From assembly GCA_036266715.1 (NCBI GenBank), contig DATAXS010000023.1, forward strand, positions 1 to 5,623: a stretch of DNA of 5,623 nt. Reading direction: 5' to 3'. The stretch comes from DATAXS01 sp036266715. Lineage in GTDB: Bacteria; Patescibacteriota; Minisyncoccia; UBA6257; 2-01-FULL-56-20. A program made the translations under genes and the position numbers. Each line of letters begins with the position of its first letter. The stretch's first letter is position 1. Positions 1 to 4,543 of this stretch are shown one piece after another. A model generated the notes under the pieces. That model did not search any database, had not been told where the DNA came from, and was given only the letters and a program-made list of their open reading frames with translations.

Positions 1-14
1 TTTAATGACTTTTT

Positions 15-26
15 AATGAATTCATT
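15..26. repeat. 12-bp perfect palindrome over the divergent promoter's -10/+1 region
   Basis: AATGAATTCATT is a perfect palindrome. It overlaps the -10 box (24-29) and the predicted start site of the leftward promoter. A further AATGA direct repeat lies at 4-8. The position would suit a repressor operator, but the region is AT-rich and no regulator is seen nearby. An operator role is only inferred. Confidence 0.3.
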
Positions 27-52
27 GTAGGGCTTTTTTGCCATTTCGTCAA
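24..52 (-). promoter_or_regulatory. Divergent sigma70-type promoter reading out of the left edge
   Basis: Read on the minus strand, TTGACG (+ strand positions 52 to 47) is followed by a 17-bp spacer and TACAAT (29 to 24). This matches the housekeeping consensus at 5/6 in both boxes with ideal spacing. Transcription would start near position 17 and run leftward out of the window. No start codon suitable for a leaderless gene is visible downstream, so the product (protein or RNA gene) is unknown. If the promoter is real, bases 1-242 are a divergent intergenic region and the first 170-nt element lies between two back-to-back transcription units. Confidence 0.55.
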
Positions 53-59
53 ACGATAC

Positions 60-229
60 CACCTGCGCTAGCCTGCCTCTTCGGGAACCATAAGCGGAGG
101 ACGAGAAGAAAGCGGGACTCAATAGAAAATCTGCCGGGCACCCGGGAGCCCTCGACCAGGGTGGCAGATTTTCGAAGAGATTCCCCGAGCCCGCAACGGG
201 TTCCCGAAAGAGAAAAGCCTCTGCAGGTG
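60..229 (+). repeat. 170-nt inverted-repeat element, copy A (upstream of gpmI)
   Basis: This is the first of two copies of a structured element; the other is at 1803-1972 and has the same length. The outer arms are 60-89 and 199-229. Ten inner pairs (80-89 with 199-208) and seven outer pairs (60-66 with 223-229) are intact. The middle of the arms is eroded and there is a bulge at A209, leaving about 23 pairs. Bases 121-203 are identical over 83 nt to 1864-1946. Inside, 125-135 pairs perfectly with 163-173 (11 bp) around a GC-rich loop, and CCCG-CAA-CGGG (190-200) can form a small hairpin. The right end is the TG of the extended -10 box of gpmI. The two copies lie in different reading frames of the overlapping open frames, so the conservation is not protein coding. 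It could be a structured RNA, a non-autonomous mobile element or a promoter-linked DNA site. I recognise no known family. Confidence 0.85.
125..173 (+). other. Core hairpin of element A
   Basis: GAAAATCTGCC (125-135) pairs perfectly with GGCAGATTTTC (163-173). The 27-nt loop can fold as GGGC/GCCC (136-139 with 148-151), capped by ACCCGGGA, which contains the self-complementary CCCGGG. It could instead pair CCCT/AGGG (149-152 with 158-161) or ACCC/GGGT (140-143 with 159-162). All of this lies in the part identical between the copies, so there is no covariation here to choose among folds. On the plus strand no U-tract follows, so it is not a simple terminator for rightward transcription. Confidence 0.6.
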
Positions 230-236
230 CTACAAT
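228..236 (+). promoter_or_regulatory. Extended -10 promoter of gpmI (leaderless)
   Basis: TG (228-229), one base, then TACAAT (231-236) form an extended -10 element. The ATG at 243 starts 7 nt after the last base of the box, where transcription would be expected to begin, so the mRNA is probably leaderless. There is no -35 match about 17 bp upstream, which fits an extended -10 promoter. The TG also forms the last two bases of the right arm of element A. Confidence 0.6.
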
Positions 237-242
237 TGAAGA

Positions 243-1778
243 ATGGCAAGAAAGACCGCAGTGCTCATTATTTTGGACGGCTGGGGCATCGGCCGCAACG
301 ACGAGACAAATCCCATTTACATGGTGAAGCCCCAGATATTTGAGTGGCTCGCGAATAATTATCCGATGACGAGCATCCAAGCATCGGGCATTGCCGTGGG
401 ACTGCCCTGGGGTGAGGTGGGAAACAGCGAAGTGGGCCACCTCACGCTCGGCGCCGGGAAAGTGCTCTACCAGTATTATCCGCGCATCACGATGTCCATT
501 GAGGACGGCACGTTCTTCCAAAATCCCGCGCTTAAGACCGCTTTTGTGCACGCACGGGAAAATAATTCCGCCGTGAATCTCGTGGGACTCCTCACGAAGG
601 GAAATGTGCACGCATCGTTCGACCACCTGACCGCGCTCATCAAAATGGCACACGACGAGCAGGTAGAAAAAATAAACCTGCATCTTTTTTCTGACGCCAA
701 GGACAGCCCCCCGCACACGGTCCAAACATTTCTGAAAGAAGTTCCCAAGGAATATCTTGCCTCGCTCATTGGCCGTTACTACGCCATGGACCGCAACGAG
801 AATTGGCGCCTTACGGAAACCGCGTACCAAACGCTCACCGGCCAGGTAGGCCCCCTCGTCACCGACGCCGATCCGATCATCCAGGAAACATTCAAAAAAA
901 GTACGACGGAAGAATATCTGCCGCCCATCCGCTTTGCGGATGAGAAAAAGATAAGCGAGAACGACTCGATTATTTTTTTTAATTACCGCGAAGACAGCAT
1001 CCGCCAGCTTGCCGCATCGTTCATCCTTAAGAATTTTGATAAGTTCCCCACCGTCCCTTTTAAAAACCTTTCTATCGTGACCATGAGCCGCTATGACAGC
1101 GCGTTCGATGTGCCCGTGGTCTTCCCGCCGGAAACCGTGAAAGACCCTATCGGCAAAGTGTTTGCCGACCGTGGTATGAGCCAGCTCCGGCTCGCGGAAA
1201 CGTATAAATATGCCCACGTTACTTACTTTTTTAACGGTTTGCGCGAGCCGCCCTTTCCCGGCGAATACCGCATCCTCATCCCTTCCAATTCCGGACTGCA
1301 CCCCGAAGACCATCCCGAAATGATGGCGAAAGAGATCAGCGACCGGCTCATAGAAGCCATCCAGTCAAAAACGTTTGATTTCATTCTTGTGAACTACGCG
1401 AACGGCGACGCGATCGCGCACACGGCGGACTACAACGCTTCCATGGAAGCCGTGCGCGTGATTGACCGCGAGCTCACCCGCGTGCTCCGGGTCGCCACGA
1501 ACCCCGACACCATCCTCCTCATCACCGCAGACCACGGCAACATAGAAGAGCTCATCAATCCCGCGACCGGACTTCCCGAAAGCCAGCACGACCCGAGCCC
1601 CGTGCCCGTCTACCTTGTGGCCGAGCCGTACAAAGGGAGAAAATTTGTGAACGCAGATTCCGTGGCCATCGAAACACTCGGCTCGCTTGCCGACGTTGCC
1701 CCCACCATGCTGGAACTCATGGGCATAGAAAAGCCCGTCGACATGACCGGAAAAAGCCTTCTGGAGGGGATCGTGTAA
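243..1778 (+). CDS. gpmI: 2,3-bisphosphoglycerate-independent phosphoglycerate mutase
   Basis: Cytosolic glycolytic enzyme interconverting 3- and 2-phosphoglycerate through a phosphoserine intermediate, usually with two Mn ions. The 511-residue length is normal for the family. Metal and catalytic residues are in place: D12 in LDGWG, S62 in GNSEVGH, H123, D154, the GRYYAMDR motif (R178, R184), K322, D389 and H393 in NGDAIAH, D430 and H431 in TADHGN, and H449. Two substrate-binding positions differ from the classic enzyme. The arginine of DGRD is lysine (DAKD, K153), and the second arginine of the FRPDR motif is serine (YREDS, S252; R249 is kept). The start at 243 keeps D12 and S62 at their usual numbers and sits 7 nt after a -10 box, with no Shine-Dalgarno sequence. 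Element A lies directly upstream and element B 24 nt downstream. The family is certain. The effect of the substitutions is unknown, and they may be typical of the CPR lineage. Confidence 0.96.
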   Translation: MARKTAVLIILDGWGIGRNDETNPIYMVKPQIFEWLANNYPMTSIQASGIAVGLPWGEVGNSEVGHLTLGAGKVLYQYYPRITMSIEDGTFFQNPALKTAFVHARENNSAVNLVGLLTKGNVHASFDHLTALIKMAHDEQVEKINLHLFSDAKDSPPHTVQTFLKEVPKEYLASLIGRYYAMDRNENWRLTETAYQTLTGQVGPLVTDADPIIQETFKKSTTEEYLPPIRFADEKKISENDSIIFFNYREDSIRQLAASFILKNFDKFPTVPFKNLSIVTMSRYDSAFDVPVVFPPETVKDPIGKVFADRGMSQLRLAETYKYAHVTYFFNGLREPPFPGEYRILIPSNSGLHPEDHPEMMAKEISDRLIEAIQSKTFDFILVNYANGDAIAHTADYNASMEAVRVIDRELTRVLRVATNPDTILLITADHGNIEELINPATGLPESQHDPSPVPVYLVAEPYKGRKFVNADSVAIETLGSLADVAPTMLELMGIEKPVDMTGKSLLEGIV

Positions 1779-1802
1779 GATAAAAATTATTTTGCATTGT
1801 TC

Positions 1803-1972
1803 CAAACTGCCCCATGCGCGTGGTTTGTGAACCTAAGTGAAGGGCGAGAAGAAAATAAAACTTAATAGAAAATCTGCCGGGCACCCGGGAGCCCTCGACC
1901 AGGGTGGCAGATTTTCGAAGAGATTCCCCGAGCCCGCAACGGGTTCACAAACCACGCGCATGGGGCAGTTTG
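1803..1972 (+). repeat. 170-nt inverted-repeat element, copy B (between gpmI and the YvlD-type gene)
   Basis: Second copy of the element at 60-229. Its arms, 1803-1833 and 1942-1972, form a perfect 31-bp inverted repeat. After a two-base mismatch the pairing resumes for about eight more pairs (1793-1800 with 1975-1982, one of them G-T), running across the -10 box. Bases 1864-1946 are identical to 121-203. Bases 1834-1863 differ from 91-120 at nine positions, all transitions. Apart from the innermost GAACC/GGTTC, the arm sequences differ from copy A, yet each copy is self-complementary. The element fills most of the 208-bp gap after gpmI. If gpmI transcription reads through, the RNA would form a long duplex, a possible RNase III substrate or attenuator. 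The right end touches the next gene's -10 box, as in copy A. The function is unknown. Confidence 0.88.
1868..1916 (+). other. Core hairpin of element B
   Basis: Identical in sequence to the hairpin at 125-173: an 11-bp perfect stem (1868-1878 with 1906-1916) with a GC-rich inner loop containing CCCGGG. Read on the minus strand, this copy is followed by a T-rich stretch (complement of 1850-1867), so it could weakly resemble a terminator for leftward transcription. The same stretch in copy A is GC-rich, so this is not a shared property. Confidence 0.55.
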
Positions 1973-1979
1973 CTATAAT
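1971..1979 (+). promoter_or_regulatory. Extended -10 promoter of the YvlD-type gene (leaderless)
   Basis: TG (1971-1972), one base, then the perfect consensus TATAAT (1974-1979). The ATG at 1987 begins 8 nt after the box, so the transcript is probably leaderless. There is no -35 match. The arrangement copies that of gpmI: element arm, TGC, -10, then start codon. Confidence 0.65.
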
Positions 1980-1986
1980 GCATAGA

Positions 1987-2355
1987 ATGCACTGGCTCGC
2001 ACGGATAATCCTGATAATCCTCGGCAACGCCCTCGCGCTCTGGCTCGCCAATCAATACGTTCCCGGCTTCATCCTCGCGGCCTCGCTTCTCCAGCTCGCC
2101 ATCATCGCATTCGTCCTGGCACTCCTCAATTTCATCTTTAAGCCGCTTCTCACGCTCGTCCTCGGCCCCATTATCATCCTCACGCTCGGGCTCGGCATCA
2201 TCGTCGTGAACGCGATCATCCTCTATTTCCTCCCCATCATCGACAATCATATTGACTTTCTGCGGGGAAGCCTTACTATTCAAACGATCCCAGCACTCCT
2301 TTTTACGACGCTTATCGTGAGCGCCGTGAACTTCATCATTCATCTTGCGGTTTAA
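1987..2355 (+). CDS. Four-helix membrane protein, YvlD / phage holin family 4 type
   Basis: A 122-residue, very hydrophobic protein with about four membrane helices (roughly residues 5-21, 33-51, 54-83 and 101-119). The pattern NALALWL, then ALLN-x3-KPLL, then a conserved proline, ILTLGL and VVNA, matches the PF04020 family (COG1950, YvlD). Some databases call this family phage holin superfamily 4, but it is widespread on chromosomes and its role is not established. Lysis by this gene should not be assumed. The frame is open upstream to 1837, but that part would translate element B in a frame not used in copy A. ATG 1987 is preferred because it begins the hydrophobic domain and follows a consensus -10 box. 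An ATG at 1978 overlaps that box and is unlikely. The SecG gene begins 17 nt downstream, so the two are probably co-transcribed. Confidence 0.85.
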   Translation: MHWLARIILIILGNALALWLANQYVPGFILAASLLQLAIIAFVLALLNFIFKPLLTLVLGPIIILTLGLGIIVVNAIILYFLPIIDNHIDFLRGSLTIQTIPALLFTTLIVSAVNFIIHLAV

Positions 2356-2372
2356 TTGCGGTCTAACTCTCC

Positions 2373-2588
2373 ATGTTATCAATCTTAGAGATCATTCTCG
2401 CGGTCGCCATCATTGTACTCATCCTTCTCCAGGAGCGGACCTCCGGCATGTCCGGCCTTTTGGGCGGCGACGGCGGAGGGTTCTACCAGGCGCGCCGCGG
2501 CGTGGAAAAAATAATCTTCTACTCGACGATCGCGCTCATCATCATCTTTCTCGGCCTTGCCCTCTACCAGCTTTACATAGGAGGCTAG
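2373..2588 (+). CDS. secG: Preprotein translocase subunit SecG
   Basis: A 71-residue inner-membrane protein, the small accessory subunit of the SecYEG channel. It has two membrane helices (about residues 3-19 and 47-67). Between them is the conserved cytoplasmic segment: LLQERTSGMSGLLGG, a Gly-rich stretch, then RRGVEKI before the second helix. The LLQ-x-GL-x-GG-x-RRG-x-EK pattern is characteristic of SecG. The length is close to the family norm and the protein ends in Gly-Gly. There is no Shine-Dalgarno sequence. A poor -10-like TCTAAC (2362-2367) lies 5 nt before the ATG, so leaderless initiation is conceivable. The 17-nt gap from the upstream gene makes operon transcription more likely. 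SecG is followed 40 nt later by an exported protein gene. Confidence 0.9.
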   Translation: MLSILEIILAVAIIVLILLQERTSGMSGLLGGDGGGFYQARRGVEKIIFYSTIALIIIFLGLALYQLYIGG

Positions 2589-2628
2589 TGCGGGCGGTGC
2601 GCGAACGCTCTTTGCTCTTTTACCCATC

Positions 2629-4323
2629 ATGCAGCGGCTCAAAAAAATCTTTTTTGCATTAACGAGGCGCGAGCGGGTGGTGTTCGTGGTGGCGCTCGCC
2701 GTTGCTGTCGTGAGCTTTGTGGTCACGATGAGCATTGTGATCGCGGAGGTCACGACCACGGTTCCCGCCGCGGGCGGCGAATATGCCGAGGGCATGGTCG
2801 GCCAGCCGGAATACGTGAACCCCGTGACGGCAACGAGCGAAACGGACCTCAGTCTCGTAAAGCTCATCTACAGCAATATTTACGACATTGCGGACAGCGT
2901 GACGGAATCGCCGGACGGGCGCACGTGGACGGTGCGGCTCAAAGATAATCTCACGTGGCAGGACGGCCAAAAGCTCACCTCGGATGATGTGATATTTACC
3001 GTGCAGTCCATCCAGAATCCGGATGCGCAATCGCCGCTCTATGCGAGCTGGCAGGGCGTCACCGCAAGCCGCGTGAGCGAGCTTGAGGTGCAGTTCACAC
3101 TCACGAGTCCCTATGCGTTCTTCAGCGACAATCTGCAAAATCTTTACATCCTTCCAAAACATCTTTTTGCCGACGTGCCGCCCGGCAACTGGCGCCTTTC
3201 GGAATACAGCCTGAAACCGATAGGCAGTGGACCGTACGAATTTACATCGTACGACCAGCAATCCGACGGCGTGATCACGGCGTACCACCTTCAGGCATGG
3301 AACAATTATTGGAACGCAAAGCCGCTCATCAGCAACCTTGACCTTGATTTCTTTGCGAACACTGACGACCTTATTAAAAGTTTTAATGACGGAACAATAG
3401 ACGGCATGGGCGGACTCACGACGGACGACCTCGCGAATATTGACCACCCTTACGATCTTTTTGACTGGCGGACCCCGACCTATTACGCGGTATTCTTCAA
3501 TGAGAGCCAGAACATTGCGCTCCAGGATGCCAATGTGCGCGAGGCGCTCTCCGAGGCGGTTGACCGCGATGCGCTCGTGTCGCAAGTGCTGAACGGTGAA
3601 GGAAAGCCGGAATACGGCCCCATCCCGGAGGATGCGCCCTATTTTACTCCCACCGTGACGACGACCTCGCTTGACGATGCCTCTGCGACTTTGACCGCGG
3701 ACGGCTGGACGTTCCCAGTATTCTCCGCAACGAGCACGGCAACAAGCACAACGACGAATGCGGTACCGGACGGCACCTTCCGTGCAAAGACCATCGCGGG
3801 CACATCCGTGCCGCTCGTCGTGAACCTCACCGTGCCCGACATTGATTTCCTCGTGCAAACCGCAGACATCCTCCAAAACACGTGGGAAGGCATCGGCGTG
3901 CAGGTGAACGTTGCGACCGATACGCCGGAAAATATTGCAAGCAACGAGATACAAAACCGGAACTACGAATCACTGCTTTTTGGGAACGTGCTCGGACCGA
4001 GCTCGGACCTCTATGCATTCTGGGATTCATCGCAACGGTTCTACCCCGGCCTCAACCTCGCCATCTACAGCAATCCGCAGGTTGACCGACTCGTGGAAAC
4101 GGCACGGGAAGAATTGGGCGATGCCACGCGTACGGCGGAATTCGCCGCGGCGGAGCAGGACATTGTGGCCAACAATCCCGCCATCTTCCTCTACTCGCCC
4201 GATTATCTTTATGTGACAAACAAAAATGTGCAGGGCATCACCCCGGACTTTATCCCCGACCCGTCCGACCGCTTCCGCGAGATGACGACGTGGTATCTGG
4301 ATACCGCGAGGGTGCTGAAGTAG
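2629..4323 (+). CDS. ABC transporter substrate-binding protein, family 5 (peptide/OppA-DppA type), N-terminally anchored
   Basis: A 564-residue extracytoplasmic solute-binding protein of the SBP_bac_5 family, which binds oligopeptides, nickel or similar ligands for an ABC importer. A basic N-terminus (RLKKIF...TRRER) precedes one hydrophobic helix at about residues 17-40. There is no lipobox cysteine, so the protein is probably held by an uncleaved signal anchor. Family landmarks in order are LTWQDGQKLTSDDVIF (about 108-123), PIGSGPYEF (197-205), NVREALSEAVDRDALV (302-317) and the C-terminal lobe with DLYAFWDSSQ (460-469). A Thr/Ser-rich stretch at about 362-380 (SATSTATSTTTNAVPDG) looks like a lineage-specific flexible insertion. 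No permease or ATPase gene is in the window. The ligand cannot be told from sequence. No Shine-Dalgarno sequence precedes the ATG. A long antisense frame overlaps it and is a codon-bias shadow. Confidence 0.9.
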   Translation: MQRLKKIFFALTRRERVVFVVALAVAVVSFVVTMSIVIAEVTTTVPAAGGEYAEGMVGQPEYVNPVTATSETDLSLVKLIYSNIYDIADSVTESPDGRTWTVRLKDNLTWQDGQKLTSDDVIFTVQSIQNPDAQSPLYASWQGVTASRVSELEVQFTLTSPYAFFSDNLQNLYILPKHLFADVPPGNWRLSEYSLKPIGSGPYEFTSYDQQSDGVITAYHLQAWNNYWNAKPLISNLDLDFFANTDDLIKSFNDGTIDGMGGLTTDDLANIDHPYDLFDWRTPTYYAVFFNESQNIALQDANVREALSEAVDRDALVSQVLNGEGKPEYGPIPEDAPYFTPTVTTTSLDDASATLTADGWTFPVFSATSTATSTTTNAVPDGTFRAKTIAGTSVPLVVNLTVPDIDFLVQTADILQNTWEGIGVQVNVATDTPENIASNEIQNRNYESLLFGNVLGPSSDLYAFWDSSQRFYPGLNLAIYSNPQVDRLVETAREELGDATRTAEFAAAEQDIVANNPAIFLYSPDYLYVTNKNVQGITPDFIPDPSDRFREMTTWYLDTARVLK

Positions 4324-4337
4324 CGCCTGGCGGCCGC

Positions 4338-4367
4338 TTGACTTAAAAAAAGCGGGTGTGCTATATT
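4338..4367 (+). promoter_or_regulatory. Promoter of the tRNA-Leu (and probably RNase J) unit
   Basis: TTGACT (4338-4343), an 18-bp spacer and TATATT (4362-4367), with TG at 4359-4360 making an extended -10 as well. This is the only rightward promoter in the window with both a good -35 and a good -10. The predicted start is near 4374, leaving a 5' leader of about 54 nt before the mature tRNA for RNase P to remove. The 104-nt gap between the substrate-binding protein gene and the tRNA holds this promoter and leader. I saw no convincing terminator there: a small GC hairpin near 4322-4338 has no U-tract. Confidence 0.75.
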
Positions 4368-4427
4368 GAAATTTCCAAGGTAACCAACTCCTTATCCCCG
4401 CAGACCCCTTTTGATTGAAGCCCGCAT

Positions 4428-4510
4428 GGGCAGGTGGCGAAACGGCAGACGCACAACGTTCAGGTCGTTGCGACCGCAAGGTCATGAGGGTTCAAATCCC
4501 TCCCTGCCCA
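4428..4510 (+). tRNA. tRNA-Leu (anticodon CAG)
   Basis: An 83-nt class II tRNA reading CUG codons. The acceptor stem GGGCAGG (4428-4434) pairs fully with CCTGCCC (4503-4509). The D stem is GCG/CGC (4437-4439 with 4450-4452), with GG in its loop. The anticodon stem CAACG/CGTTG (4454-4458 with 4466-4470) closes the loop TTCAGGT, with anticodon CAG at 4461-4463. A long variable arm, GACC-GCAA-GGTC (4472-4483), is the hallmark of tRNA-Leu/Ser. The T arm GAGGG/CCCTC closes TTCAAAT (4491-4497). The discriminator base is A4510, as expected for leucine. CCA is not encoded, so a CCA-adding enzyme is needed. The tRNA ends 33 nt before the RNase J start codon. Confidence 0.97.
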
Positions 4511-4543
4511 CAATACGAAATTTTTAGAAGATTAAAGACAAGA

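Noticed and set aside
38..343. 101-codon plus-strand frame across element A and the start of gpmI
   Set aside because: It runs through the non-coding repeat and overlaps gpmI out of frame. The same conserved core is read in another frame in copy B, so no protein is conserved.
60..1972. CRISPR array or classical insertion sequence
   Set aside because: There are only two copies 1.57 kb apart with a housekeeping gene between them, no spacers and no transposase. gpmI between two copies could suggest a composite element, but the arms differ and there are no target-site duplications.
1837..1986. 50-residue N-terminal extension of the YvlD-type protein
   Set aside because: It would translate element B and the -10 box. 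The family begins with the hydrophobic helix, and ATG 1987 fits the promoter spacing.
1987..2355. Phage holin and therefore a prophage remnant
   Set aside because: The family name is historical. Members are common chromosomal membrane proteins, and no phage gene is nearby.
2588..2662. Short GTG frame preceded by GGAGG (2580-2584), overlapping the start of the substrate-binding protein gene
   Set aside because: The GGAGG encodes the Gly-Gly end of SecG, and the 24-codon product has no family resemblance. A translational-coupling role cannot be excluded but has no support.
2659..3954. 431-codon open frame on the minus strand
   Set aside because: It lies fully antisense to the substrate-binding protein gene. 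Its translation is Arg/His/Val-rich with no recognisable domain. Such mirror frames are common in GC-rich genes.
4322..4343. Possible intrinsic terminator after the substrate-binding protein gene
   Set aside because: The GC hairpin is weak and is followed by an A-run, not a T-run, on the plus strand. The sequence is better explained as the -35 region of the tRNA promoter.
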